Part shown: positions 38,201 through 46,886 of the stretch, one piece after another | Numbering within the stretch: position 1 is the first letter of the stretch | Layout: the number at the start of each line of letters is the position of its first letter | Assembly (NCBI GenBank): GCA_028095005.1 | Contig: CM051460.1 | Coordinates: 17,221,501 to 17,285,500, forward strand | Reading direction: 5' to 3' | Source of the DNA: Rhynchospora pubera | Taxonomy: Eukaryota; Streptophyta; Magnoliopsida; Poales; Cyperaceae | Length of the DNA: 64,000 bases | Translations under genes and position numbers: made by a program | Notes under the pieces: generated by a model | The model's input: only the letters and a program-made list of their open reading frames with translations | What the model was told of the DNA's origin: nothing | Databases searched by the model: none

Positions 38201-41200
38201 CAGTCAGGTCGTCAGGTTGAGTGCCTTCTTTCCCTTTCACAGCCTCGAGCCTTTTGACTGCTACCTTCAGATCCTCGATTTGTTCAGTCAATTTAAGCAA
38301 CAATTGTATGATTGTGTTATTTTGCTTAAATTGGACTTCTGTTGTTCTCCCGGTTATGTCATGTGGCTTGACAAAACCGACCGCCGGTGAATGGATTGAT
38401 TCGGTTGCTTTGAGTGCTTCTCTGTAAATTGTGCTGTTCGCGCTGAGGCGCCAATCGCTCATAAGGAAAATAAAATTTTAATAAGGATTTTTAGAATTTC
38501 TGCTGGTTTATTCTTAAATGACTTTTATTTCAAAAATATTCTAGGTCAGCCTTTTCAGGTTTGATTATACCATCTGGTTCTTCTTGGGGACAATTCTTGG
38601 GGTTCATGTAGCACTTTTATATGGTCATAGTGGCATTTATAGAAGAATTAACTTTTGAGTGGCATTTTCACAATTTCCTTCTTTTGGAGTGGCATAAAAA
38701 CAATTTCCCCAAATTCAAATCAATTTAGGTCTTCTCAGTGATTTAATTTACTTCAGCTGTTTGACTTTGTTTTATACTTTTATGTTGTTGACAGATGCCT
38801 TCTCCAGTAAAGAACCCAGTACAGGGGTATGATCCGAAATTTATACTGCAATTTTCTATTAACAGTCTGCTAATGGGTTACATTGAACCCATTGAGTTTT
38901 GCCGATTGGGTCTTCTTGCTATCACCTTGGTTAGCATGTCATCACCTGATGATGAGCTCCGCAAGTTGGGTTATGAGTCTCTTGCTACGTTCAAGACCTC
39001 TTTGGAGGTAAGAAAATCATTCATCCCATCTTCGTCTTATATTATTTCAAGGACTTCACTACCAGTTACAAGATATGGACTTGCATTAAACTTTTTTTTT
39101 ATTTCCTGTCTTTTACTATTTTGTGTTTATAAGGGATTCTCTGTTTGATTTGTGCAAGTGTCTTTAGTTTATAATTTTTCTTTGAAAATTTGGTTGTGGT
39201 GTTTTCTTTTAAATTAGCCTTAAGCAGAACCCAAAAGAATAAAAATGGTGCACTGCATAGAGTAATAGCTTATCTGTTTTGCTATGTCATAAGGTTATGT
39301 CAGATGAAAGTAGTTCTCGGGGATTAAAAGACATTTTGGTGCATTTTGCTCCTACCCGTTATTTGTCGAAAGAGGGCCATTTCTGTTCTTTTATTTTGTT
39401 GAGCAATTTTCAAGGTGTTTTACTTTTCAGCACTACTGTATATATGAACTAATAATGACCCATACTATATCAACTTACAAGTAGATTGAGCATGCTTAGT
39501 AAGCATACAGCAGGCTTTCTAATTTTTGCTATTTTATAGCAGAATTCTGGAAAAGGCAAGGAGAAAATGCATATACAGCTGCTTTTGATGTATTTACAAA
39601 ATGGAATATCTGAGCCATGGCAGAAGATAGCTTCTGTTATAGCTATTTTTGCAGCTGAAGCATCTTTTACACTACTTGATGCATCACAGCATTTTTTCTT
39701 CACAATCAGCAAATTTTTAATGCGCACTTCAAGTGTCAACCTAAAGGTATGCCACTACCATTTCTTTTATTTCTACTGATTTAGTCTAGGTCTTACTGAT
39801 TAAATATTTTTTTATCTGAAGAAATCACATCTCCCTCGATCTAATATAATGTTTGGGTTCTAAAGACCATGAATTCTAGCTTTACTGTTTTATGCCATTC
39901 ATAATGGTAACATGTCATATATCTTGTTGTGGTGTGAAAATGCCCCTTGCATACCAGGACCACTAAAATTATAGAGTAATTGGTATTGTGGACTTTCATT
40001 GTTTTAGGTATCATATCAAATCTGACATTATATATCCTTCTGCAGAGTATACCTCTATTTCATACCTTATTCCAAAGTAGCTCCATCCATTTAAAGAGTG
40101 ACCACATTTGGATTCTTCAACTACTTTATGCTGGTTTGAATTTAGATGATGATGCTAAGATATACAAGAAAAAAAGTATCCTGGAGCATTTATTGAACTT
40201 CTATTCCTCTTCTGCTTCAGACCCTGAATCAAGATTTCTCATCCTTGTGGTAAATTTTTCCATTGTTGATAAAATAAATTTAAAATAGTAGAAATTTAAA
40301 GTGTAGTTCATCATTGATGACTAATTTCCATGTGGACTTAATCTGTTGTAACCTCTATTGTTTATTGCTATTTCTATGTAGCTGATATCCTTGCTATAGT
40401 ATTTATTCATTTGGGAATATTATAACACTTTTAAAAAAATAAATTGCAGATTGTAAAGAAGTCAGTTAAATTACCAGCTTTATTAAATCATTTGCTCAAA
40501 GAATGTGGATTGCTGTCATGGCTGTCCTCTGTGCTTTCTATATATGGTGAAGGAATTGATAGTGATAATAAGCATTCTGCAATTGTGGAGTTGGTTTTGG
40601 AGGTAATATGTAATCAATTTTTTTATTCTGGTCAAATTGGGTTGGTTGTGCTAATTGCAAACTTATCTTTTATAACTTCTTCATCCTTGGTGGCCCTTTC
40701 TTTTTTTCTTTTTAAGAATCAGCCATTTGAGAGCATAGTCTTCATATTTAACAAGTAAAAATAAATGTGATGTTTGTTGTGTAAGGTAAAATCATTGGTT
40801 GCTGGACCAGAACTGATTGCCAGTGAAACTTACTCCTATTATCCATTTATCCTGGTGGGTTTGGTCCAGCAAAAATTGTCACCCTCAATTATTCTGTTTC
40901 TTATCTCAAACTTGATGTTGCTTGTCCCTTCTTGTAAAATTTTGTAGGTGGTGAATGCTTCTTTATCCTCAAGAACAGTTACAGAATGGCTACAAGATAC
41001 TGCTCTAGAACAGTTGTCACAAATGTCATCATATTTGTTTAAACATCTAACAAGAGACAGATACTCATTGACAGAGCACATCTCCCTGGTGAATGCTATG
41101 TTACAAGTTATTGTGTCTACTCTGAGGTTGTCACAGAAGAGAAAGATTTATCAGCCTCATTTCACCTTCTCTCTTCAGGCTGTAGTAAACTTATGCCGAA

Positions 41201-42886
41201 GTATTGATACTGTGTCAAGTTATATGGAGTCTGATCGGACAGTTTTACATGGGTTAGATGTGATTCTAATGAGCACACCTCCTCCGGTTTTCTCTCGTGA
41301 GGTATAAACTACTTTTTTTTTAAAAAAAGAAATCCACTCTCGTTTAGACTGGCTCTTTACTTCATTTGGTTGCGGAAAGTAAAATTCCAAATATGCCCCA
41401 GCGAACTGTTAACGAGGCATCAAACAACTGATGCATGTTGCGGGAACTTTTTATTCGTCTGACTTTGAAAATCTAGATAGGCACTTTTTTCTTTGCGTTT
41501 GCTGTCCCGGCATTTTATTAGATAAGTTTTTGCTTTTGCCTGCCTATAATCCTAATCAATTTGTCTGATGACAGGACAAATTAAAGTTCACTGAAGTAAT
41601 CAAGTGGGCTGTTTTGGCTTCTGTACGGTTAAAAGTGTCGAAGGAGCAAGAAGGGAAGGAATGCATTGTTTCTAAAATATTACGCTGGGTAACTGCTTCA
41701 ATTATTATTGGAAGAATTTCAAACCTTTCTCTCAAATCACTAGAAAGCTTCCATAAAAAAAGAATGCAAAACAGAAGCCTAGATTCTTTAATAAGATATA
41801 TGATGGAAGGAGACAGCGAGGCTATGGAAGATTGTGGGGTGAATGAAACATTGGGTGCAATGATTTTGTATCTTCAACAAATTGTTGGAAGAAGTACATG
41901 TGATAATGCTTCTTCGATTGTTTTGTGTCTTTCTCTCTTACTTGCGAACTCATCCAGTGATTCAGGTACTAAATATGCCCTTTATTTTACAAAAAGCTTC
42001 GTTCTTTTTTCCTTTTGTAGCAATTTTATGGGGGGGCAGCAGGTGTATTCTGAAACCAACTAAATGTGGCACTTTGATTTTCAACTCGTATTCCGTTTAT
42101 TGGTGATTTTACACCAGTGGTTCATTTATTTCTTCCCCTCAAGATATAATTTTACAATATGTACATTTGTTCTTGTTGCTATGCTTTTAGCTATATATGA
42201 TGGAATCAATGTAAGAGACAATCTCATGAAGAGCAGGGGAGAAATAGCAGCACTGTGCTCAAAGATACTTTGTCCAGCAGAGACTAATCCTTCTTGGAGA
42301 TGGTATTATCTATTTGCTTGTGCCCCTAAACTATGAGAATATTTCTCACTTGTTACTTTCTGTCAAATTCTCCACCACTAAAATTGAAATTTCTTTTAGT
42401 AAAGTAATAGAAAATTATTGATATGATAATTAATATAATAGTACATGTTTTGTGAAATTTGGTAGCAAAATCAAGTTGCTTTAGTATGCTAACTTCGCTT
42501 TGAGGCAACCTTATTATGAGGATATAGTCAGAATGATTAGGCACCATTGGGTAGAGTATATCCTATCCATTATACTCGATGTTACTTATGATCTGAGATG
42601 GTTGGTTGGGTTATGGAAATATTTCCCTTTAACTAGTGTTTATACTTTTTGCGATTGTGCATCTCTTAATAGGTCATATTATCAAGCTTGGAGAGATGTA
42701 GCACTGGAGCAAACAGAAATGGAGAAACTAGAGGAAGACCAGTCTTGCCAGAGCCTCTTCATTTTATTTTCAAATGCTTTTGGTCCTGCAAACTTCGGGC
42801 TACCTGTGATTTCATGCAATGACTTACACCAGCTTGGACTCTTTGAATGGGAGAGATGCCGTAATACACCCACTAAAGGACGCTAA
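20238..42886 (+). CDS. URB1: URB1-like nucleolar 60S ribosome biogenesis factor, 13 exons
   Basis: Homologue of URB1/Npa1, a very large nucleolar protein needed for early assembly and pre-rRNA processing of the 60S subunit. Exons by splice consensus: 20238-21313, 21716-22400, 22815-23235, 23545-23696, 23981-27124, 38795-39007, 39540-39746, 40046-40249, 40450-40602, 40948-41301, 41575-41965, 42191-42302, 42673-42886. They join in frame throughout (7326 nt, 2441 residues), close to the usual plant size. The N-terminal 60S-biogenesis domain is in exon 1 ([12 protein letters not shown], then [16 protein letters not shown]). A conserved block from about residue 1827 ([20 protein letters not shown]) matches the second conserved URB1 region (NopRA1). 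The C-terminal block contains PSWRW then SYYQAWRD. Intron 5 is 11.7 kb and holds the nested elements described separately. No stops or frameshifts in exons, so it is probably functional. Confidence 0.93.
27837..27854 (-). other. pararetrovirus primer-binding site (initiator tRNA-Met)
   Basis: The minus strand reads TGGTATCAGAGAGAGGTT; the first 11 bases match the sequence complementary to the 3' end of plant initiator tRNA-Met, which primes minus-strand DNA synthesis in plant pararetroviruses. It lies about 175 bp after the TATA box and about 90 bp after the poly(A) signal, the expected order and spacing. Confidence 0.8.
27944..27949 (-). terminator. viral poly(A) signal AATAAA
   Basis: AATAAA on the minus strand, about 80 bp after the TATA box. 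In badnaviruses the signal lies just downstream of the transcription start and is skipped on the first pass, giving a terminally redundant RNA. Confidence 0.65.
28028..28310 (-). promoter_or_regulatory. pararetrovirus promoter region with TATA box
   Basis: TATATAAG on the minus strand at 28035-28028 sits in the intergenic region after the last viral ORF, followed by the poly(A) signal and primer-binding site. The position and order match a badnavirus genomic promoter. Whether it is active in the plant is unknown; transcription would run antisense to URB1 exon 5. Confidence 0.65.
28311..28739 (-). CDS. unrecognised 142-residue ORF downstream of viral RNase H
   Basis: An uninterrupted frame between the RNase H segment and the viral promoter. 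The product is rich in charged and helix-forming residues, with stretches such as [20 protein letters not shown] and [20 protein letters not shown] that suggest alpha-helix and possibly a coiled coil. I recognise no domain. Several pararetroviruses carry an extra ORF here (tungrovirus ORF4, small ORFs of some badnaviruses), but I see no clear match. It is intact although the polyprotein upstream is broken. A 150-bp spacer without a long frame separates it from RNase H. Confidence 0.5.
   Translation of the reverse strand: MVLDHLRNLMRIHEGSSTIGFRPGSRQAFQQAERWAASGRELDSLRDYEIITGDLLTMYPRSFQWEGTMLLRLEEIHKEQIQRIIDEVERLMVLNYLQKIRLEQKASKDNWASTALGPVNHNIDELLAIHQKMRSIQQGHYY
28890..29720 (-). pseudogene. 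viral RNase H region of the polyprotein
   Basis: Continuation of the polyprotein after the RT, reached only through a one-base frame change near 29720. It contains the connection segment ([17 protein letters not shown]), the RNase H catalytic start ([12 protein letters not shown]), the E-containing block [14 protein letters not shown], and a closing block with [16 protein letters not shown]. The function in the virus is to degrade RNA in RNA/DNA hybrids during reverse transcription. The catalytic acidic positions look present, but the segment has no way to be translated from the upstream frame. Confidence 0.85.
29702..30466 (-). pseudogene. viral reverse transcriptase region of the polyprotein
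   Basis: RT palm and fingers are easy to read: [46 protein letters not shown], and the catalytic YIDD box in [15 protein letters not shown]. This enzyme copies pregenomic RNA to DNA. It lies in the same frame as the protease upstream, separated by one TGA codon near 30468. Its downstream frame shifts near 29720 before the RNase H. Confidence 0.9.
30467..31799 (-). pseudogene. viral zinc-knuckle and aspartic protease region
   Basis: Starts at the LINE junction with the CCHC knuckle [14 protein letters not shown]. Next comes a second Cys-rich motif ([19 protein letters not shown] and following) with the C-x2-C-x11-C-x2-C-x4-C-x2-C spacing characteristic of badnaviruses, then a K/E-rich linker, then the aspartic protease active site [11 protein letters not shown]. 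The knuckle packages RNA and the protease matures the polyprotein. The frame ends at a TGA at 30467-30469, after which the same frame continues into the RT. The first nine residues of the longest ORF (31828 upward) come from the LINE, not the virus. Confidence 0.88.
31782..31799. repeat. LINE target-site duplication, left copy
   Basis: TTGCATTTCCTTACTTTA, repeated exactly at 35384-35401. It lies in viral coding sequence between the capsid and the zinc knuckle. The first TTG of the right copy could equally belong to the LINE's TTG tail, so the duplication is 15-18 bp. Confidence 0.85.
31918..35040 (+). CDS. RTE LINE endonuclease-reverse transcriptase, 1040 residues, intact
   Basis: A single uninterrupted ORF. 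The first 80 residues are three imperfect tandem repeats of about 24 residues ([39 protein letters not shown]), then an AP-type endonuclease ([13 protein letters not shown] near 95, [17 protein letters not shown] near 231, [10 protein letters not shown]). The RT spans about 570-830: [49 protein letters not shown], and the catalytic FADD box near 785. The C-terminal part has [15 protein letters not shown] and [11 protein letters not shown], usual for plant RTE proteins. The protein nicks target DNA and copies its own RNA there. No stop, frameshift or missing motif is visible, so it may be coding-competent. The true start could be later than 31918. Confidence 0.92.
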   Translation: MEMKPNYFSLGRNPLSDASYRNPDEMINEQGPGHHPFSGAPYRNPDKVISEQGPDRHSLSGALHQRPDVVASKQGSSHFSRRVRGARKIVSESRIRLGSWNVGSLTGKLRELVDTAIRRRVNILCVQETKWTGQKAKEVENTGFKLWYTGKERGRNGVGILIDKSLKSGVVDVRRQGDRIILVKLVLGDLVLNVISAYAPQVGLSESIKIQFWKDLDGMIRSVPTTEKLFIGGDFNGHVGETSGGFERVHGGFGYGDRNQEGEDFLNLAIAYDLMIANTFFRKRQSHLVTFSSAQHFSQIDFVLARREDRRACMDCKVIPGECVVSQHKLVVADFRFSLRSRVGRGARVVKTKWWKLKGDVSHTFRGRMIEEGPWKADEEANKMWEDMSASIQKVATEVLGVTRGSNREPKDTWWWNDEVQKAIKEKKECYKRLHHDKTDDNAQKYKLAKKNAKKAVSEARGRAYEDLYQKLSTKEGEKDVYKIAKLRDRKTRDLNQVKCIKDETDRLLVRDDEINNRWRDYFNKLFNGEDDDLGIVLNDSFDDSNRRFVRRIQESEVKEALKRMKVGKALGPDNIPIEVWRCLGDVAVVWLTKLFNSIFRSNRMPDAWRRSTLVPIFKNKGDAQSCTNYRGIKLMSHTMKLWERVIEHRLRRMTNVSKNQFGFMPGRSTMEAIFLIRQLMERYRERKKDLHMVFIDLEKAYDKVPRKVMWWALEKKKVPTKYVTLIQDMYDGAVTCIRTCDSVTSDFPIKIGLHQGSALSPYIFALVMDEITKDIQGEIPWCMLFADDVVLVDESRTEVDRKLELWRRTLESKGFRLSRTKTEYMGCEFSGIRPVDGDVCLDGQVVPTKDTFRYLGSMLQSDGEIDEDVSHRIRAGWVKWRQASGVLCDKKVPQKLKGKFYRTAIRPAMLYGAECWATKRRHVQKMSVAEMRMLRWICGHTRKDRIRNDDIRDMVGVAPIEEKLIQHRLRWFGHIQRRPPEAPVRIGILNHFENTRRGRGRPRLTWEEAVKRDLKEWNVSKELAIDRSAWKLAIHVPEP
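35155..35300. repeat. T-rich low-complexity tract in the LINE 3' UTR
   Basis: About 140 bp of poly(T) interrupted by single A residues (TTTTTTTATTTTT pattern). The 125-codon F-rich ORF across it is an artefact of composition. Confidence 0.85.
35384..36936 (-). pseudogene. viral capsid region of the polyprotein, split by a MITE
   Basis: Conceptual translation shows the badnavirus capsid region, including [29 protein letters not shown] just before the MITE and [20 protein letters not shown] just after it, and a basic tail ([20 protein letters not shown]) ahead of the zinc knuckle. The capsid forms the bacilliform particle. The MITE plus its duplication add 171 bp, a multiple of three, but bring a stop at 35905. 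The LINE cuts the region from the zinc knuckle. The upstream frame joins the movement-protein region across a single TGA at 36937-36939. Confidence 0.85.
35758..35925. mobile_element. Tourist-like MITE inside the viral capsid region
   Basis: 168 bp with inverted ends GGGGCCGTTTGGAT and ATCCAAACGGCCCC, flanked by ATA on both sides (35755-35757 and 35926-35928). The core AACTCTTCACAAAATTACACAC is that of the window's Tourist family. The reading frame of the capsid resumes exactly after it, confirming the insertion point. Confidence 0.9.
36937..38058 (-). pseudogene. viral ORF3 N-terminal part, movement-protein region
   Basis: A 373-residue frame whose ATG overlaps the stop of the ORF2-like protein as ATGA, as in badnaviruses. 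The middle part (about residues 120-290, with [40 protein letters not shown] and [14 protein letters not shown]) matches the caulimovirid movement-protein region, which modifies plasmodesmata for cell-to-cell spread. The C-terminal end is acidic. In badnaviruses this is the start of one long polyprotein; here a TGA stops it and the same frame continues into the capsid region. Without the TGA the frame is clean, so this is probably a single late mutation. Confidence 0.82.
38055..38462 (-). CDS. viral ORF2-like small protein, 135 residues, intact frame
   Basis: Resembles the badnavirus ORF2 (virion-associated, nucleic-acid-binding) protein. It has an N-terminal stretch [18 protein letters not shown], a heptad-like helical region ([20 protein letters not shown]), and a basic end containing [15 protein letters not shown]. 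The length is typical of the family. Its stop overlaps the next ATG (ATGA at 38055-38058). Its own ATG is also in ATGA context (38459-38462), where a first ORF would be expected to end, but no long upstream frame remains. Confidence 0.8.
   Translation of the reverse strand: MSDWRLSANSTIYREALKATESIHSPAVGFVKPHDITGRTTEVQFKQNNTIIQLLLKLTEQIEDLKVAVKRLEAVKGKEGTQPDDLTDSLEQIQQQLQKLSLEEPSKSAIPKPKGKLFVFKNPKEIFEAEKKKAA
38530..38607 (-). other. 25-codon open frame near the provirus edge
   Basis: Starts with ATG, reads [19 protein letters not shown] and ends in a stop at 38530-38532. It lies just upstream (in viral sense) of the ORF2-like frame, where the first viral ORF should be. The composition is protein-like, but it is too short to assign. 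Confidence 0.25.
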
Positions 42887-43613
42887 ATTTTTGGGGGACT
42901 TCGGTTCCATGTATTTATTTTATTTTATTTTTCCTGTCTTGGGTATATTCTAGCCTTGTAAGTTTGCAGATCTTGACAGTCATAGTTTGTATTCTCCAGA
43001 GAATTTTGGTTAGCTACTCGGAGAATTGCATGATAAGGGTTTAGGATAATAGATTCTTTGCTGTAATTGGAATTGTTCTTTTTATTATTCTTTTCTTACA
43101 AAAAAGGGATAAAATTCACACAAATAATTTATTACGTCTTATAGCATATTTGGAGGAAAAAATTTCTATTGTAATAATTTTATTTATTACTTGAGTCGAT
43201 GCTCGTATTTACTTAACAAACAAATAATCATTAGGCTCATGGGCTTAGATTCACCTCCAATGGAAAATTTAATTGGTCCAAAAAAGAGATAATTGGTGCA
43301 CTCATGATAATTCTTGTTCTTCCAATCAAAGCCCAGACCATTCAAAATAGAATTGGAATTGGAGCCCGTTAAGAAAGGAAAGGAAATCTGACATTCTATT
43401 TGTCATAAATTTCCATTTTGTGTTTCTTTTCAAGTTTGGGATGAGGCTTCCACCAAGACTCCAAGAGGTGACAAAAGCATAAACGTAAAGTCGCTTTCGC
43501 CGTCCATGTTGCTTTTTGTACCGTGATGGAGACAACGATAAGCATCTCCACCATTTTGCCAAAAGTCAAAGACATAGCCTATCCCATATAGCCTCCTTGC
43601 CATGACAAATAGC
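42887..43613 (+). other. URB1 3' flank
   Basis: Probable 3' UTR to about 43090 followed by non-coding DNA. ORFs of 60-80 codons on the minus strand (43326-43615) have no recognisable features. Confidence 0.5.
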
Positions 43614-44600
43614 AATATGTTATGGAGTATACAGTTTCTTGGTCTCTCATGATGAGACCCAGGTTATGATGGTATTTTAGGTTGTCAAGTGTCAAAAGTA
43701 TATTTGCAAAGGACAAAAACATCTTTTTTTGTTTTTTCTTAATTCAATTTTTAATAACGTGTCAATTTTTGGGAAAGAAAATTAGTTTATCGTTTTGTTT
43801 ATTTAAATTTAAGAATAATTTATTAATTTGTCAAGACATTAAGAATTATTGACCTCAAACAGTCAAACAGTTCCGAAGATAAAAAAACAAAAAAATGTAT
43901 TGCTACTTTTATTATTGTTTGAATATCCATAAGATATGTAAGTCGTAATATATTTAAAGTAAAAAATGGTAGATATTTTTACTAATTTCAGTTGTCAATG
44001 TTGTGAAGTTACATATAGTTATTAATGAATCCTATCTTGACGCTATTTTGTCCAGTAACAATCACGTTTCTTTGTACGGCACAAATTTATTGAGAAATTT
44101 GTGAAGAAGATAAGCTTTTCTAGACTCCTTTTGGATGAGGTGTGGAAATAAGAGAATAAGAAAATAAAAGAATAAATTTATTATAAATAATTCAAATTCT
44201 TCACAAAGTTACACACTTTCTAATACTTCTTCCTACTTCTTTCCTTATTCCACTTATTTCCACGCCATCCAAACGGAGCCACGGACAAGAAATTGATTGT
44301 TTGATAGTTGCATTCGCTAAGAACATTATATAAAAAAGTTTAACGGAAACAAAACTTTTGCACGTCGAGGACAAAATTTCATTTTTCAGCACTAACCTTG
44401 TATATTTCATGACAATTCCATATCACATAAGTCCCAATAATACTGCTTAAGTAATAAGATAATAAAGGAGACAAGGCAGGAGGATGGGGGTATTCCTGTC
44501 ATAATCCCCCACCAAATTAAATTAGAAGGCGATCGGAGATGTTATCCAACAAACCCACAACCAACTGAGCAATCTTGACCTACCACTGCCTCGCAATTAT
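43614..44600. repeat. segment similar to 4.3-6.6 kb
   Basis: Two blocks, 43614-43725 and 44487-44564, resemble 4321-4413 and 6558-6640 in the same order and orientation. In the first copy the space between the blocks holds the L1 relic; here it holds a Tourist MITE. This looks like a diverged dispersed duplication, or two copies of an undescribed repeat. Confidence 0.5.
44122..44280. mobile_element. Tourist-like MITE
   Basis: Ends GACTCCTTTTGGATG and CCATCCAAACGGAGCC, core CTTCACAAAGTTACACAC. About 160 bp; no clear target duplication. Confidence 0.78.
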
Positions 44601-46694
44601 TTCCAGCTTTTTGCCTCATAAAATTTTTGACAGGTGCATGGCACCAACCAAATTGGCTAGGGAAAATGAATTCTTTGAATATCACATAGCCACCCACACG
44701 TAAACCAGCATAATTTTATTCTCATGTGGAATCTTGCTTGTGTATCCTTATCAAGAATAATTACTCTGTAGATTCTACACCTCTTGCCCCCAAATCCCAA
44801 TATGATGATAATATAGTTAGCATAATTTTAGTTGTAAAAAACTATTTCATGATGAAAAATAATTTAGTTGTTGTCTCATTGCAAATTTATTATTTTACTT
44901 CTTCCAAGCACAAGACAATAAGTTTTAACAAATAACTAGAATCAAATACCAACACATAAGGACGATTTGACAAAAGTACTCAATGCATATAACACAAACA
45001 TTTTTTTTATTACTCACGCCATTTTCACCTTTTCTTAATTAGTAGGCAAAAGACTAACTTACGTTGCATTAAACCAAAAAAAATATGAGTACGGATGAAG
45101 ATAATTAGAAGATAGGAAAAGGGAAGAAGAAGAAGAAGAAAAAAAAAGGATATAAGAAAAAAAAATAAGGGGATAACAATACCTCAAACCGTAAATCAAG
45201 GAAACAGTAAAGAAAAAAAGTAAATGAAAGAGAAGCCATCATTTCAATGCAATACTGCAGTATAGTGACAATAATTTTCAACAATAAGTTCATCGTTTGG
45301 TTATAATTTATGTACATATACATGACGATACAATGAGAAAAGGTAAATGCAATTGTGTAAACATCTTTGCATTGTGGGGGCCTTGACAAATTCTAGAATT
45401 TGGAAGGATCTACATGCAATTGAAAAATACAGCAGACCAGTTCTGAACCCAAAAGTGGTCCCTTCTCTAATTCAAGATCAGGAATGTTCTACATACCAGA
45501 GACTGATATCAAAAAAAAAAAAAAAAAAAAAAAAAAAAACAGAGACTATATTAGATAAATATATGTGGGTTCTGGACCTCTCCTTTTAATTAAAATTGGA
45601 GACAATAAAACAGCATCTGTACCATTAGCAGTTTAGCACCGTTTAATTCACTTAGCCAGAACCACTTACTATAACCTGTGACATGAATGAATAAATGCAT
45701 CAGTTGTTAGATATTAAGACTTAAGAGAAAACCAAAAAATAAATAAATAAATAAAAGATGCCATCTTTTACATCTGGCTTTTGACTACTTTCTGAGCTTG
45801 TCTATACAAGTCCATGTCAACTCTCACTTCTGTCGGAAAAGGAGAGATAGAGGTAGCTTCTTAGATGAGAAAGTTATTGTCACAAAAAATAAACTCAGTT
45901 ATGGAAAACATTTCAATTTAATGATGAAAAATAACTTTGTATCTTGTGCAGTACCTGGCTTTGTTACTTCTGCTTTTCACTAAAACTACCATGAGGTGTA
46001 AAGCATTTGATGATCAACTTGTTATGAAAAATCTTTTGTTGTCACATAGGTATATAAACTAAAATTATGAAGAATTTTAGTAGCTTCTGAATTTGTTATT
46101 AAAATGTTTTCAAATGCTTATGTTGAAAGTAACATTCCAGACCATATTAAGAAGAGGTATTTTGTTTGTATTTGATCAAACTCCTGGGAACCACAAAAGA
46201 AAAAAATTAGAACAATGAGTGTTTACTGAAGAAAAAAGCTATGTCGGCATGTAAATCAAAGAAAGATAATCAAATTACACAATGCCCCCGTTAGAAAAGT
46301 GCAAATTACACATCTTATCTTTAAATATCATTTTGCTAGTTCCAGGCGCTTCCAGTTCCAGCACTAGTCCTGAAGCTTCAATTTTCCCTTGAGATTTATA
46401 GGCACTCTCTATTACTTTTTTTTCTTTCGGAATTATGCACATTTTATACAAAGAGGAAAATTTACTTTGATAAGTATAATTTATCAGATTAAAACAATTC
46501 TCAGTACCTCAACAGGCTTGCATAAAAACATAACCAAATTAACTAATTTGCCAATAAAATTAACTCTGGAGCATCAAAAGTTTCAAATTAAAGTGCTGAG
46601 GACCAAAATGTGAAATACTTCATAAACAGATAAACTCAGGGACCAACAAAAAAGATAATTAGAAATAAAGGGAATGGAGACCACTTGTGTAAAT
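44601..46694. other. intergenic, simple repeats only
   Basis: AT-rich. Contains a GAA-rich tract (45117-45170), a run of 29 A at 45511-45539 flanked by CAGAGACTGATATC and CAGAGACTATATT, and short ATAA repeats near 45738. No gene seen. Confidence 0.5.
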
Positions 46695-46878
46695 CAATGT
46701 TTTCAAAACCGTACCGGATACCGGAAATTTCCAGTAATACCGGGAACCGGAATGGTGACCGAAACGGCGGTATCCGGTATTGTGAGAGGAAAAATCGGAA
46801 AATTTCGGAAAATACCATGAAATACCGGATTTCCATCATCTGGCCGGTAAGGGTGCCGGTACGGTTTTGAAAACATTG
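46695..46878. mobile_element. hAT-like MITE with perfect 8-bp duplication, CCGG-rich
   Basis: 184 bp with near-perfect long inverted ends: CAATGTTTTCAAAACCGTAC on the left and CCGTACGGTTTTGAAAACATTG-type sequence inverted on the right. It is flanked by GTGTAAAT on both sides (46687-46694 and 46879-46886). The inside is full of short ACCGG/CCGGT motifs in both orientations (e.g. ATACCGGGAACCGGAATGG). The 8-bp duplication suggests hAT; a 9-bp reading is possible if the first C is counted as flank. Confidence 0.85.
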
Positions 46879-46886
46879 GTGTAAAT

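Larger units (their letters stand above)
27600..38610 (-). mobile_element. endogenous badnavirus-like pararetrovirus, defective
   Basis: An integrated Caulimoviridae genome read on the minus strand. In order: ORF2-like protein, movement-protein region, capsid, zinc knuckle, protease, RT, RNase H, an unrecognised ORF, then TATA box, poly(A) signal and tRNA-Met primer site. The Cys-rich motif C-x2-C-x11-C-x2-C-x4-C-x2-C next to a CCHC knuckle, together with ATGA-type ORF overlaps, places it near Badnavirus. Without the LINE (about 3.6 kb) and MITE it is about 7 kb, close to a full genome. The leader after the primer site and the first ORF are missing or reduced to traces. It is broken by two in-frame TGA codons, one frameshift, one MITE and one LINE, so it cannot express an intact polyprotein. 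Outer limits are approximate. It lies antisense to URB1. Confidence 0.9.
27415..38710. mobile_element. Mutator-like element with 9-bp duplication, split by the provirus
   Basis: The left end reads GGGATAATTTTTTCTGTGCC at 27415; the right end, inverted from 38710, reads GGGGAAATTGTTTTTATGCC. Both are followed by CAC and a C/A-rich run. Sub-terminal GCCAC motifs recur every 35-45 bp on both arms. The nine bases AAATTCAAA lie on both sides (27406-27414 and 38711-38719). TIRs with a 9-bp duplication indicate a Mutator-like element. No transposase is seen, so before the viral insertion it was probably a short non-autonomous element. How far the arms reach inward is uncertain (roughly 27600 on the left, 38610 on the right). 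Confidence 0.75.
27125..38794 (+). other. URB1 intron 5, 11.7 kb, filled with nested mobile DNA
   Basis: The donor is GAG|GTATTA at 27125 and the acceptor TGTTGACAG|ATG ends at 38794; both exon borders are in phase 0. Only about 290 bp at the left and 85 bp at the right lie outside the Mutator-like element. The nested order is: intron, Mutator-like element, badnavirus-like provirus, then an RTE LINE and a Tourist MITE. Confidence 0.85.

Noticed and set aside
40780..40900. Possible extra URB1 exon between exons 9 and 10 (frame reading [19 protein letters not shown])
   Set aside because: Exons 9 and 10 already join in phase 0 and no convincing pair of splice sites was found; RNA evidence could reopen this.
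45481..45560. 29-A run as the tail of a retroposon
   Set aside because: The similar flanks (CAGAGACT...) directly border the A run on both sides, leaving no element body; more likely local slippage.
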